Positions 17,645 to 27,002 are shown, numbered from the stretch's first letter. The stretch is 64,000 nt of DNA from DATJSN01 sp035504095 (GCA_035504095.1 DATJSN010000092.1:62001-126000); one strand, 5' to 3'. Program-made: numbers and translations. The notes: generated by a model not told the origin, from the sequence alone.

Positions 17645-19447
17645 TCACCAGAAAAGAATATTCAAAATGAGCGTCGCTAAAAATACCAACACGGCCAGAA
17701 CAACAGGCTTCTTCCACCAGGGAAGAAGATGTTCGCCTTCGGGTTTGGGCGTAAGCTGGTAAACAAGTCCGACCATTTCCTTCTCGGGTTTTTTCTGGGT
17801 GAATAAGCTGACAATTATGGCTGCCGCTGCGCCATAAACAAAAGCCCAGAAAGCGCCCCAGAAATTACCGGCCTGATCGGTATTAAAGGTCAGATGCAAA
17901 GACGCCGATCCAAGATGAATGGTATAAGTTCGTAAAATCCAGTGAACCACGGCGGCGCCTGTGCCAAAGAGCAGGCCAAACACGCCACCCCATGGGGTTG
18001 TGAAAGTGGTGAACATGCCCAACAGAAAAACCGCGATAAGCGGAGCGTTTACAAAACCAAAAATGGTCTGCGTATATCCCATAATGCTGCTTTGACCTTC
18101 GGCTATATAAGCAAATCCGACGCTGATGAGCACGCCCACCACGGTCATGATTCGCCCGACATTCAGATAATGTTTGTCGGGAGCATTGGGACGGATGTAA
18201 GCGGCATAAAGGTCATAAGTAAACACAGTGTTGAATGCGGTCACATTGCCGGCCATGCCGGACATAAAGGAAGCCAATAGCGCCGTGAGCCCCAGCCCCA
18301 ACATGCCTGCTGGGAAATATTTTCCCATCATCAATGGCAAAACGTTATCAATTTTCATGCCCGCCGGAACGGCGACTCCACCGGGCATGTGTGCGTTGCC
18401 CGGGAGAAGACCGGGAATAAGCGGAATGGCCAAAATTCCAGGAAGAATGACGACAAAGGGAAAGAGCATTTTCGGAATCGCCGCGATCAGCGGCGTGCGC
18501 TGGGCGTCATTCATATTTTTGGCGGCCAGTGTTCTCTGTACTACGAGGAAATTGGTGCACCAATAAGAAAAGGCGAGTACAAAGCCCAGCCCAAGCACAA
18601 GCCCGGGCCAAGTAATTTGCATGGTATTATCGCTGGTGTTTCCCGTGCCGGTCCACGTAGTCAGGTAATGGGCCCCGGATAAGACATGTCCCCCAGGCAC
18701 GGGAGATAGCTGCATACCGGTGAGTTTTTGCGTAAATACATGCCAGTCATTCCACAGGTTCATCCCGCCGCCGTTGGCGATCAGACCGATTATCACGATC
18801 GGAGCCGTGCCCAGTACAATCAGGAAAAACTGCAGCACCTCGTTGTAGATGCTCGCGGTTAAACCACCCATGGCTGTGTAAACCACCACGACCACCGCCG
18901 AAAGCGCGACGCTTGCGGTGAAGTTCCACCCCAACAGATCTGAAAAAACCAATCCCATCGCGTACATGCTGATGCCGGAAACAGCAGGAGTAAAAACCGC
19001 GAAAAATATGGCGTTAATGAAACGAGCGACTTCGTTATAGCGCTTTTTGAGGAACTCCGGCACACTGCGCACTTTGCTGCCGTAATAGAACGGCATCATA
19101 AATACGCCCATGAAGATCATGGCCGGAATAGCGGCGATCCAGTAAAAATTGGCCGTCATCATGCCATATTGATAACCTGAAGTCGCCATGCCCATGACTT
19201 CCAGGGCGCCTAAATTGGCGGAAATGAAGGCCAGGCCGGTGATCCAGGCCGGAATGCTGCGGCCGGAAAGGAAAAAGTCTTCACTGGTCTGATGGCCTTT
19301 GCCGGTGATGAAACCGATGGCAAGCACAAAAAGCAGATAGATCAACAAAATGACGATGTCTACCGCATGAATATGCAGAAGGGGACCTGATGAAATCGGA
19401 ACTGGTGTTTGCGCGATCAGATTTCCCAGCATGAATGAAATGTTCAT
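17645..19447 (-). CDS. Sodium:solute symporter (SSS family)
   Basis: The protein has about 14 hydrophobic segments over 600 residues. Family positions include DFFLSGRSIPAWITGLAFISANLGALEVMG near the N-terminus, AMGGLTASIYNEVLQFFLI in the middle, and MAGNVTAFNTVFTYDLY. It imports a sugar, carboxylate or similar solute with sodium across the inner membrane. The substrate cannot be assigned, although sugar transporters of the SGLT group share the long C-terminal extension seen here. Two hairpins lie upstream of its start. It probably forms an operon with the small membrane protein. Confidence 0.88.
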   Translation of the reverse strand: MNISFMLGNLIAQTPVPISSGPLLHIHAVDIVILLIYLLFVLAIGFITGKGHQTSEDFFLSGRSIPAWITGLAFISANLGALEVMGMATSGYQYGMMTANFYWIAAIPAMIFMGVFMMPFYYGSKVRSVPEFLKKRYNEVARFINAIFFAVFTPAVSGISMYAMGLVFSDLLGWNFTASVALSAVVVVVYTAMGGLTASIYNEVLQFFLIVLGTAPIVIIGLIANGGGMNLWNDWHVFTQKLTGMQLSPVPGGHVLSGAHYLTTWTGTGNTSDNTMQITWPGLVLGLGFVLAFSYWCTNFLVVQRTLAAKNMNDAQRTPLIAAIPKMLFPFVVILPGILAIPLIPGLLPGNAHMPGGVAVPAGMKIDNVLPLMMGKYFPAGMLGLGLTALLASFMSGMAGNVTAFNTVFTYDLYAAYIRPNAPDKHYLNVGRIMTVVGVLISVGFAYIAEGQSSIMGYTQTIFGFVNAPLIAVFLLGMFTTFTTPWGGVFGLLFGTGAAVVHWILRTYTIHLGSASLHLTFNTDQAGNFWGAFWAFVYGAAAAIIVSLFTQKKPEKEMVGLVYQLTPKPEGEHLLPWWKKPVVLAVLVFLATLILNILFW

Positions 19448-19497
19448 CCTTATTCACTCCACGAAGAAACAGAATTGGTTTTGCAACACTACTTTTA

Positions 19498-19533
19498 CGG
19501 CTATTCCCCGCACCGCCATGCGGAGAATAGCCG
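19498..19533. promoter_or_regulatory. Strong hairpin upstream of the symporter gene
   Basis: CGGCTATTC-C-CCGCA and TGCGG-A-GAATAGCCG pair at 14 of 15 positions around a six-base loop. No T run follows on either strand. On the minus strand it sits about 50 bases before the symporter start, so it may be a leader structure. A second stem (CCCGTTAG/CTAACGGG) lies at 19578-19610. Confidence 0.45.
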
Positions 19534-19698
19534 CGATGTTAGCAAATCATGGCTAAACGTCAATGAACAATTTTGCACCCGTTAGCGATACCCAACCGTA
19601 CCCTAACGGGGTGAATATGCTTTTTATCGCGGGATATTTTGCACTTTTTATTTGCGCCGGGTTGAACTCGCCGGCCCCGGAGTTTATGAAGGGGTGAT

Positions 19699-20088
19699 AT
19701 GAACATCGCCCGCATCGACCATTTTGTCCTCACGGTGGCATCGATTGACGCGACGTGCGCTTTTTATTCACGAGCCTTGGGGATGCAAGTGATAACGTTT
19801 GGCAGTGGACGAAAAGCATTGGCTTTCGGAAACCAGAAGATCAACTTGCATCAGCGCGGGCAGGAGTTTAACCCCAAGGCGAAAGTTCCTACTCCCGGTT
19901 CCGCGGATTTCTGCCTGATCAGTGACGTACCCATTGCTGAAATTGTGGAACATCTAAAATCGATTGGCGTATCCATCGAAGAAGGTCCGGTTGCGCGTTC
20001 CGGATCGCTTGGTCCAATGACTTCGATTTACATCCGCGACCTCGATGGCAACCTCGTGGAAATCTCCAATTACCCACAAGAGAAATAG
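19699..20088 (+). CDS. VOC-family (glyoxalase-like) protein
   Basis: This 129-residue protein contains two beta-alpha-beta-beta-beta units of the vicinal oxygen chelate fold: IDHFVLTVASIDATCAFYSRALGM at the start and SIYIRDLDGNLVEISNY at the end. Metal-ligand candidates are His8 (DHFVL), His50 or so (INLHQRG) and Glu in the final VEIS. Homologues are annotated as virulence-type VOC proteins or dioxygenase-like; the substrate is unknown. GGGGTGAT precedes the ATG at good spacing. Confidence 0.85.
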   Translation: MNIARIDHFVLTVASIDATCAFYSRALGMQVITFGSGRKALAFGNQKINLHQRGQEFNPKAKVPTPGSADFCLISDVPIAEIVEHLKSIGVSIEEGPVARSGSLGPMTSIYIRDLDGNLVEISNYPQEK

Positions 20089-20125
20089 TGATTCCGGCTT
20101 TTTAGGTTCTTTGGGCGATTTTTAG

Positions 20126-20618
20126 CTAGCTAAGGCTGGCCAACTTCCCCAGTTTTCCCGCCCGAACATCCGCCATTGCCTGACGAATTTCCTCCGGCGA
20201 GTTCATCACAAACGGACCGTATGTAACCACAGGTTCATCAATAGGCTGACCACCCAAAACAAGAAGTTCCGCATCTACCTGCGCTTCAACGATTACGCCA
20301 TCGCCCTGGCGTTCCAATAACGCCAGTTCCCGTTCACTCGCCGTGTGCGTCCCGCCCAGCCGGACCTGACCAGTGCGTACAAAGACCGCTGAATTAAAGC
20401 CATCCGGAATGAGTAATTTTACCTGGGCGCCTTTGCGAAGGCTTACGTCCCACAAAATCACCGGCGTGACTGTTCGTGCCGCGCCCAAGTTTGAATCAAA
20501 TTCCCCCGCGATGATCCGCGCGCTACCGGCGTTGTCGGGCAATTGGACCGTTGGAATCGCATCGCGCAACAGAGTTTGGTAGCGCGGCGGCGTCATCTTA
20601 AATTTTGCGGGCAGATTC
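20126..20618 (-). pseudogene. Truncated duplicate of the pirin gene
   Basis: Bases 20164-20618 align without gaps to 22082-22536 in the intact pirin gene, with about 95% identity by eye. Upstream of 20618 the similarity stops abruptly and the reading frame continues into unrelated residues, so the conserved N-terminal cupin with the metal-binding His and Glu residues is missing. The remaining part covers only the C-terminal pirin domain. An open frame exists up to 20743, but the start is not credible. The copy lies about 1.9 kb from the intact gene, with the FUSC-like gene between them. Confidence 0.75.
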
Positions 20619-20852
20619 CTATAGCACCTGAACCTGCTTCGCTGGAGCTGCTTGTCGGAGGATCTGTGCTGATGCTTTTTCGCCTCCGGCGTTTGGCCGG
20701 GTAAATCGGCTCGAGAAAAGTTTTTCGTGTCCCAGAGGACCATCGATTCCCGTCTTCAAAGATGTCATTCGAATTTTGACGCTTGATCTCCTTAATAATT
20801 CCGCTCGCGAGGTGCTTCGGTTAAATTCTCATTTAAATTTGATGATTACTGT

Positions 20853-22001
20853 ATGCTGTTGTCAATGTTTGATAACGTTCAGACAACATCGAAAAAGATT
20901 CAAACGCCCGAAACCGAACCAGAGCAGAAAACGCCTGCCCATACCAGTTCGGAAGTTGAGGCCAGAGCCGTATGGCTGGAACGCATTGATCCTGGTGCTC
21001 ATCGCCGCATCAAAGGATTGCGTCTGGTTACCGCGTATGGAATCGCGGCCATGCTGGGCACCCTTCTGGGTGTAACATATGGTTTTCCCGGCGGTCCCTT
21101 ACTGGGTTATCTTGCCGGGGGTTTTGCATTATGGGCAAGCGTTTCAGAAGGTCGGTCGACAAGATATTTATCCAGCCGCGACCTTGTAATATTGACCATG
21201 GCCGGGGCCTTGGGCGCGATCTCGATGATCTGCTTGGCGCCGCTGCTGAGCGGCAAAGACCGGCCTGGACCCGAATTGACGTTCGTGATCGGCGCTTTTC
21301 TCGTGGGCTACTTAAAGCGATTCGGGATTCTTGGTGCGGGAATCGGTTCACAAATCTATATTGGGCAATTTCTTGCCTATCAATATGGATTAACTTTCGC
21401 GGATCTGTCAACAATTCTACTGGCTGAACTGGTTGCTTTGGTAGCGGCGGTTGTCCCGCGGTTGCTCAGTGGTCCGGCGGAACATCCGGCAAGTATATTA
21501 TCAATCTCGGTCGTCAATGGCGGCGGACTGCCGCAGGAACTTCGTATGGGATTGCAGGCAGGTGCTGCCGCTCTTGCGATTGTCCTGCTCGGCAATATCG
21601 TGAACCTGAAAGAATCCGCGTGGGCCATCACGGCATGTACGTATGTCATCGCGGGCTCCGCGATCGGCACGATGAGCCGGGTTCTTCAACGCGTCGTAGG
21701 AACATTGATTGGCGTACCGCTTGGCATTGCCTGTCTGCCAATTACCGAACACGCAGTTCCCCTGGCCTGGATGTTGGCGGCGGCGGCCATGATCATTTAT
21801 TCCATGGCGTTGCCTGACCGTTACGACATTGCTTGTGGAGCGTATGCCTTCGCATTGATGGTGACACTGGCATTGGGTGGGCAACATTCGGAAGCCCTGC
21901 TGGCGGCGCGCATCTGGGAAACTATTCTCGGAGCAACGCTTGGATTTGCTGCCGCGACATTTATTCTGCCGCTTCGAACCTCCCGCCCAATAAGCAGTTG
22001 A
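20853..22001 (+). CDS. FUSC-like multi-pass membrane protein
   Basis: After a polar N-terminus of about 55 residues the 382-residue protein shows roughly ten hydrophobic segments arranged in two similar halves, the first beginning at HRRIKGLRLVTAYGIAAMLG and the second at RMGLQAGAAALAIVLLG. This resembles the FUSC/aromatic-acid-exporter membrane domain, but no soluble C-terminal domain is present. An internal ATG at 20868 is an alternative start. It lies between the two pirin copies on the opposite strand. The transport role is inferred. Confidence 0.6.
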   Translation: MLLSMFDNVQTTSKKIQTPETEPEQKTPAHTSSEVEARAVWLERIDPGAHRRIKGLRLVTAYGIAAMLGTLLGVTYGFPGGPLLGYLAGGFALWASVSEGRSTRYLSSRDLVILTMAGALGAISMICLAPLLSGKDRPGPELTFVIGAFLVGYLKRFGILGAGIGSQIYIGQFLAYQYGLTFADLSTILLAELVALVAAVVPRLLSGPAEHPASILSISVVNGGGLPQELRMGLQAGAAALAIVLLGNIVNLKESAWAITACTYVIAGSAIGTMSRVLQRVVGTLIGVPLGIACLPITEHAVPLAWMLAAAAMIIYSMALPDRYDIACGAYAFALMVTLALGGQHSEALLAARIWETILGATLGFAAATFILPLRTSRPISS

Positions 22002-22052
22002 TTGGCATGGATTTGTTTTCAATGCCTTTTCCTTCACGGTATCTTTGTGCCG

Positions 22053-22925
22053 TTAATCCAGACTGCCCAGCTTCCCGGAATGAACATCCGCCATCGCCTG
22101 ACGAATTTCCTCCGGCGTGTTCATCACAAATGGACCGTATGCAACCACAGGTTCATCAATAGGCTGACCACCTAAAACCAAAATCTGCGCATCTTCCTGC
22201 GCTTCAACGATTACGCCATCGCCCTGGCGTTCCAATAACACCAGTTCCCGTTCATTCGCCGTGTGCGTCCCGCCCAGCCGGACCTGACCAGTGCGTACAA
22301 AGACCGCTGAATTAAAGCCATCCGGAATGGGTAATTTTACCTGGGCGCCTTTGCGAAGACTTACGTCCCACAAAATCACCGGCGTGACTGTTCGTGCCGC
22401 GCCGGGGTTTGAATCAAATTCCCCCGCGATGATCCGAGCGCTACCGGCGTTGTCGGGCAATTGGACCACTGGAATCGCATCGCGCAACAGAGTTTGGTAG
22501 CGCGGCGGCGTCATCTTAAATTTTGCGGGCAGATTCACCCAAAGTTGGATTACTTCAAACGCACCACCCCGGCGGGTGAAATCGCGCGAGTGTTTTTCTT
22601 CATGTAATACGCCCGAAGCCGCGGTCATCCACTGCACGTCTCCCGGCCCGATGCTTCCGCTGTTGCCGCCGGAGTCCCGGTGTTCAAGTTCTCCCTGATA
22701 AACCACGGTCACGGTTTCAAATCCGCGATGCGGATGCGAATCCACGCCGCGCGGCCGGTCCGCAGGCTCAAATTCAACCGGGCCCGCATAGTCCATCAGG
22801 ATAAATGGGCTTAGGCGGTTCCCAACGTTCTGTGGGGATACTATGGTACTGACCGGAAAACCGTCGCCCACCCAATGGGCGTCGGAATTGGTCAGGACGG
22901 CTTCGACTTTCTTTAAGTTGTTCAT
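22053..22925 (-). CDS. Pirin-family protein
   Basis: The protein is a two-domain cupin. The N-terminal cupin has HPHRGFETVTVVYQGELEHRDS and GPGDVQWMTAASGVLHEE, with the His and Glu positions that bind iron in pirins. The C-terminal pirin domain covers about residues 180-285. Bacterial pirins are reported as quercetinase-like or as modulators of central metabolism; here the role is unknown. I chose the ATG at 22925, which has GGAGG five bases upstream, over the upstream TTG. The divergent HxlR regulator shares its promoter region, so it is probably the regulator. A TATAAT -10 box lies at 22947-22952 on this strand. Confidence 0.88.
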   Translation of the reverse strand: MNNLKKVEAVLTNSDAHWVGDGFPVSTIVSPQNVGNRLSPFILMDYAGPVEFEPADRPRGVDSHPHRGFETVTVVYQGELEHRDSGGNSGSIGPGDVQWMTAASGVLHEEKHSRDFTRRGGAFEVIQLWVNLPAKFKMTPPRYQTLLRDAIPVVQLPDNAGSARIIAGEFDSNPGAARTVTPVILWDVSLRKGAQVKLPIPDGFNSAVFVRTGQVRLGGTHTANERELVLLERQGDGVIVEAQEDAQILVLGGQPIDEPVVAYGPFVMNTPEEIRQAMADVHSGKLGSLD

Positions 22926-22974
22926 AACAACCTCCAATCTGAGGTCATTATATACACGTCTAATACATACATTA

Positions 22975-23006
22975 TTGCCCTATACTATCCTTTATGATAG
23001 TATAAA
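22975..23006. promoter_or_regulatory. Palindromic operator in the pirin/hxlR divergent promoter
   Basis: A perfect 9-bp inverted repeat TATACTATC / GATAGTATA (22981-22989 and 22996-23004) with a six-base centre lies between the divergent genes. It overlaps the spacer and -10 of a candidate hxlR promoter (TTGCCC at 22975-22980, TAGTAT at 22998-23003, 17-bp spacing). It is a likely binding site for the HxlR protein itself. Confidence 0.65.
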
Positions 23007-23020
23007 TATTGAGGTTCTTT

Positions 23021-23359
23021 ATGGCCAAGCCGCAAAAGTTAGTAAGTTGTCCGGTCGAATCGACGCTCCACGTGATCGGTGGAAAATGGAAAGTGCTGGT
23101 AATTTACCAGTTGCTGGGAAACACCCGGCGATTCAATGAACTCCACAGGCTTTTGCGCAGCGTTTCACCGCGTACGCTTGCCAAACAATTGCGCCAACTC
23201 GAACACGACGGCGTGGTTCGGCGAAAGGTTTATCCGGAAATCCCGCCCCATGTCGAATATTCATTGACTCCGCTGGGCAAAAGCCTGGAACCCATCCTCA
23301 TGGCGATGGATAAATGGGCTGAGGCGTTTTCACATCGTGTTCCCACTCGTGAAGATTAA
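23021..23359 (+). CDS. HxlR-family transcriptional regulator
   Basis: The 112-residue protein has the HxlR winged helix: CPVESTLHVIGGKWKVLVIYQL, RRFNELHRLLRSVSPRTLAKQLRQLEHDGVVRR and the wing YPEIPPHVEYSLTPLG. An N-terminal cysteine (residue 10) is in the position used for redox or electrophile sensing in several family members. The ATG at 23021 follows GAGG at suitable spacing. The gene is divergent from pirin, an arrangement common for HxlR regulators and their target, and a perfect palindrome lies between them. Confidence 0.88.
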   Translation: MAKPQKLVSCPVESTLHVIGGKWKVLVIYQLLGNTRRFNELHRLLRSVSPRTLAKQLRQLEHDGVVRRKVYPEIPPHVEYSLTPLGKSLEPILMAMDKWAEAFSHRVPTRED

Positions 23360-23396
23360 TCAGCCTTGGAGGACGATCCTTATTGGATGATTATCT

Positions 23397-24500
23397 CTAT
23401 TCCCGATCCAAAAACTCTCCCGCGGTATCGAGCGCTAAATCCAGGCCTGTATCCGGCAACTTTAAAATCGCCGCGGCGCATTGGCGAACGCGATCTTTAA
23501 GCGCTTCATCCGTGATATATTCAACGGGCGATTTGCCGTCTATGCGCGCCAGCATTAAAGCCCCCAACACCCGCCCCGCCGACGAAGTAACTTCCTTCGC
23601 AATGGGTTTAGTCGCCCGCGCCTGATAGATATGCCAGAAGCCGTCCGCAGCCAGCATGAATCGCCGCCAGTGTTGGCCATGGTGAAAACCTTTCAGCAGC
23701 AGATGATTAATCAGCGTGGCCGCATCAAATGATGGATGGCCGTAGAAATTCACTTCAAAATCCAGCAGCATCAACCTGATCGACTGGTCCGGTTCCGGTA
23801 TCACAAGCATATTTTTAGGCGAATAATCGCCGTGAATCAGACAGATTGGATTCTTTAATAATAGATCACTTACTTTTGCCAATTCATCCGCGAGTTCCGG
23901 ATGCTTTTGCGCCGTGAAATTCAGATAGGGATTGATGCGCTGTTGGATGAACAGGCGCGGCTCGCCGAAGCGATCGGAAAATGCCTTCTGCCCCGCAGTC
24001 CCGGCATGCATGGCCGCCAGGAACCGCGCGGCGGCTTCAAAGCAGCGCTTATCTACGCGGCCGGCCAGCAATTCCGACTTCCAGTTCAACGCCCCCGCCG
24101 GCGCTGCGGAAACAGCCAGTATAAAATTATCCTCATCGCTCCAGAGCACTTCGGGAATACCGCCGGCGGGAACTGTTTTTACCAGCATTTGTAACGCGTC
24201 GCGCTCGACCCAAATGCGGTCGCGATCTACAAACCATTCAGCTTTCGTCCGAAATTTTTCCAGCGGCTGCTTGATGACAAAGCACCGCCCTTCGCGCATG
24301 CGTTTATCGGGTACGCCTCGTTTTTTCTGGCTTTCCGTGCGCATGTCCGTGCCCAGCGGCTCGCCGTAATCCACATCCATGATTTTCAGCACAATTCCCG
24401 CGACCCCGCCGGAGAGGGATTTCACCAGAACCTCTCCATTGCCCACAGCGCCGCGCTTGCGGAGGTATTCGACAACATTCATTTCTGTCAGTTCGATCAT
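23397..24500 (-). CDS. Aminoglycoside-phosphotransferase-fold kinase
   Basis: The protein has the APH/choline-kinase fold. Near residue 225 it has the catalytic loop HGDYSPKN, followed by LLDFEVNFYGHPSFDAA, matching the HGDxxxxN and DFE motifs for phosphate transfer. The N-terminal lobe contains FVIKQPL, a likely ATP-binding Lys. Size and DFE motif resemble 5-methylthioribose kinases and other small-molecule kinases rather than antibiotic-resistance enzymes. It overlaps the upstream PIN-like gene by four bases (ATGA) and lies in one minus-strand run with folP. Confidence 0.75.
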   Translation of the reverse strand: MIELTEMNVVEYLRKRGAVGNGEVLVKSLSGGVAGIVLKIMDVDYGEPLGTDMRTESQKKRGVPDKRMREGRCFVIKQPLEKFRTKAEWFVDRDRIWVERDALQMLVKTVPAGGIPEVLWSDEDNFILAVSAAPAGALNWKSELLAGRVDKRCFEAAARFLAAMHAGTAGQKAFSDRFGEPRLFIQQRINPYLNFTAQKHPELADELAKVSDLLLKNPICLIHGDYSPKNMLVIPEPDQSIRLMLLDFEVNFYGHPSFDAATLINHLLLKGFHHGQHWRRFMLAADGFWHIYQARATKPIAKEVTSSAGRVLGALMLARIDGKSPVEYITDEALKDRVRQCAAAILKLPDTGLDLALDTAGEFLDRE

Positions 24501-24874
24501 ATTCTTCCCGGCAACTGACGGATTTTTACCCGCCCCCTGGTGATTGTGTACAACCGCCGCGGCGCCAGACGCGGATAGCGTTCAAAAAGCCTGTCCATGG
24601 CAGTGGCCGGATCCACGCCGGAGTCACCTTGTAAAAAAACGATGCAGTTTGGAAAACTAAGCTTAAGTTCATAAACAGCCTGAACCAGATCGCGATCGGT
24701 GGTAAGAAGGTTCCACTGGCGAGTGGTGAGATGTTTGAGAAGATCTTCCGGCAAAAGGGTATCCGGAGCCAGTGCAACTTCGGCCAGGTCAGTATGGGTG
24801 TGAACCGTATGGCCATGGCGCTGCAACGCGCCGGCCAGCTCACGACCCCCGGAATGAACGAAAAACTGCATCAA
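24497..24874 (-). CDS. PIN-like (DUF5615-type) protein
   Basis: The 125-residue protein has acidic positions spread as in a PIN-like fold: HTHTDLAEV near residue 27, LLTTDRDLVQAVYEL near residue 57 and a final region VDPATAMDRLF. TTDRDL is the typical central motif of the Mut7-C/DUF5615 group of putative RNases. The first strand usually holds an Asp, but here the sequence reads FFVHSGG, so catalytic activity is doubtful. It is embedded between folP and a kinase-like gene with a five-base gap and a four-base overlap, so it is unlikely to be a solitary toxin. Confidence 0.5.
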   Translation of the reverse strand: MMQFFVHSGGRELAGALQRHGHTVHTHTDLAEVALAPDTLLPEDLLKHLTTRQWNLLTTDRDLVQAVYELKLSFPNCIVFLQGDSGVDPATAMDRLFERYPRLAPRRLYTITRGRVKIRQLPGRI

Positions 24875-24879
24875 AATCC

Positions 24880-25770
24880 TTATGTTTTAAGCAACTCTGC
24901 CGCCGTCAGTGCCTGGACCGCAAGTTTAACATTATGTACGCGATGAATCAGAACGCCTTGCGAGGCCAGAAGCGCGGTAACGATTGCCGTAGCCTGATCG
25001 CGGGTCGACCAATCACTTTGTTGCGATTCGTGCGCTTCACCGCACAAATCGGTCAGGAAACGTTTGCGCGACACACCCACCAAAACCGAATAACCCGTGC
25101 GAACGAGCTGCGTGATGCCGGAAAGTAATTTCCAATTATCCGCCGCGGTTTTTCCAAAGCCGATGCCCGGATCCAGAAAAATATTCTCGCGTGCTATTCC
25201 CGCTGCTTCTGCGGCGCCGGCGCGATGCCGGAGATAACCAAAAACCTCAGCACAAACATCCTGATAAACCCCGGGCGGCTGACCGGGTTGCTCCATACGG
25301 CTGTGCATCAGAACAATTGGACAAGAGTGCGCGGCGGTCAGGGGAAACATTTCCTGATCGTGCGTTCCTGCGGAAACATCATTGATTATATCCGCGCCAG
25401 CATCGAGCGCAGCTCGGGCTACTTTGGCGCTGCGCGTATCGACGCTGATGGTCACGGGCCGATAAGAATTGTTGTCCATAACCCCTTGCCTGCGGACTCC
25501 GGCGATTACGGGAACAACCCGCTGAATCTGCACTGATGGTTCGACCGGTACAATGCCGGGCCGATGAAACGATGTGGCCTCACCGCCGACGTCGACGATC
25601 GCCGCCCCATCAGCGGCAAGTTCACGGGCATGCTGGATGGTGGCGCTGTAATCAACATCGGTATTTTCAGTGCGCGAAGAGATAAAACGCCCTCCGTCGC
25701 TGAAACTGTCGGGGGTGACGTTCAGAACGCCCATAATCACCGGTCGGGTTAGATTAAGTTTTGCACTCAT
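24880..25770 (-). CDS. folP: Dihydropteroate synthase
   Basis: FolP joins p-aminobenzoate to 6-hydroxymethyl-dihydropterin diphosphate in folate synthesis in the cytoplasm. Diagnostic motifs are MGVLNVTPDSFSDGGRF near the start, IVDVGGEATSFHRPG (usually GGESTRPG, here with an Ala and an insertion), ISVDTRSAKVARAAL, INDVSAG, FLDPGIGFGK and VGVSRKRFL. At 296 residues it is of normal length. It begins a minus-strand run with the PIN-like and kinase-like genes. The unusual GGEATSF sequence in the sulfonamide-proximal loop is worth noting, as substitutions there change drug affinity in other species. Confidence 0.92.
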   Translation of the reverse strand: MSAKLNLTRPVIMGVLNVTPDSFSDGGRFISSRTENTDVDYSATIQHARELAADGAAIVDVGGEATSFHRPGIVPVEPSVQIQRVVPVIAGVRRQGVMDNNSYRPVTISVDTRSAKVARAALDAGADIINDVSAGTHDQEMFPLTAAHSCPIVLMHSRMEQPGQPPGVYQDVCAEVFGYLRHRAGAAEAAGIARENIFLDPGIGFGKTAADNWKLLSGITQLVRTGYSVLVGVSRKRFLTDLCGEAHESQQSDWSTRDQATAIVTALLASQGVLIHRVHNVKLAVQALTAAELLKT

Positions 25771-25863
25771 GGGAAAACATGATAGCTGTTTTAGGCCATA
25801 GGGTAGAGGCCACAGTAGGGATCAGAGGATAGGCGACAGGTTACAGTTGAAGGAAAAACAATA

Positions 25864-26541
25864 TCAGGCAGAACGTAAATACCGCTGAATCTTTTCCAGA
25901 GACTGGGCGATGCATTCCTGGCGCGGGTTTACAGCCAGTGATTTTTCATAGCAGCGAGCGGCGTCAGTCATATTGCCAATGTGCGCATAACAGTGCCCCA
26001 TTCCGGCCATCGCGCCGAAATGTTGTGGCATCAGACTCAGCACACGCCGGCAATCACGGATGGACTCGTCGTAACGTTCCTCAAGATAGTAAGCAATGGC
26101 GCGCTGGTTGAACGCTTCGGAAAATCCGGGGTCGGCTTCAATAGCCAGAGAAAATTTTTCAATCGCGGTTTCGAAATTGTTGTGCTTGAGATGATCCAAC
26201 CCGCACTTCAGGTGATTTAAACTTCGGCCCTTGCCGGAACGGAACCAGATTCCCCAAAGGGCATGTTCCGCGGCTTCATTAACCGTCGCATCAGCATCGT
26301 GCAGCGCAGCGGCCAGCGGTTTGACCGCGCCCAAATCCCCAACCAATGAGAGCGACAATGCCGTGAGCCGGCGTACGGCGGCGTCTTTATCTTCCAGCAA
26401 AGCAACAAGTTTTTCCTGCGGCCAACTACTTAAAAGAATGTCCACCGCGCCCTGGAGTTTGGCGCCGCCGAGCAAATGCTGCAATTCGCGCATGAAACGC
26501 GCGGATTCAGAAGAGCCTTTTTTAGGATTCGGATCGGGCAT
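25864..26541 (-). CDS. HEAT-like plus TPR repeat protein
   Basis: The first half (about residues 30-105) looks like two HEAT repeats (EKLVALLEDKDAAVRRLTALSLSLVG, LGAVKPLAAALHDADATVNEAAEHAL). The second half is three tetratricopeptide repeats (NNFETAIEKFSLAIEADPGFSEAF and following). Both are helical scaffolds for protein contacts. I chose the ATG at 26541 because GGAGG lies eight bases upstream; a longer frame from 26649 has no ribosome binding site. No signal peptide, so cytoplasmic. The partner is unknown. Confidence 0.75.
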   Translation of the reverse strand: MPDPNPKKGSSESARFMRELQHLLGGAKLQGAVDILLSSWPQEKLVALLEDKDAAVRRLTALSLSLVGDLGAVKPLAAALHDADATVNEAAEHALWGIWFRSGKGRSLNHLKCGLDHLKHNNFETAIEKFSLAIEADPGFSEAFNQRAIAYYLEERYDESIRDCRRVLSLMPQHFGAMAGMGHCYAHIGNMTDAARCYEKSLAVNPRQECIAQSLEKIQRYLRSA

Positions 26542-26750
26542 ATATGGGCCTCCAAGCCGTATAGCTTGTCCGCCCGCAGGAATTTCGTCTTTGCCGTACT
26601 TCCCTAAGGCCACGCGGGCGTAATCCACCCTCAAAGCCCCAGTCGTCATTTACGCCGCTAAAACGGGCATTTTTGTTCGCCAGGGCCTCATATCATGTTA
26701 TGCAACATCAATGGTGTCAGACAATAAAGTTTTTAATACCCGAGAGTTTT

Positions 26751-27002
26751 TTAGTACCCGCCAATACCCGTGCCGCTGTTAACCGGCGGCGCGACGAATC
26801 CGCTATCGTTAAATTCTCCCTGGTTAGATTGCTCAATAGGCTGGGGATCAGGGAAGTAGAGTGCTTTATCCTCTGCCTGAGGAGCATTTGGATCGGCAAA
26901 AAGGTTGTCGCTACAGCCGCTTAACATGCCTGCGGTTAAGACGGCAAACAGCAGGACAAAAACCGCCATGCGGCATCTATATTTGTGAAGTAGACCGCTC
27001 AT
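26751..27002 (-). CDS. Small lipoprotein, unknown function
   Basis: The 83-residue protein begins with a basic stretch and a hydrophobic helix ending in the lipobox LSGC, followed by a short Pro/Asn/Gln-rich tail. Lipidation at Cys30 is predicted. No family is recognisable. It is the last chromosomal gene before the genomic island. Confidence 0.6.
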   Translation of the reverse strand: MSGLLHKYRCRMAVFVLLFAVLTAGMLSGCSDNLFADPNAPQAEDKALYFPDPQPIEQSNQGEFNDSGFVAPPVNSGTGIGGY

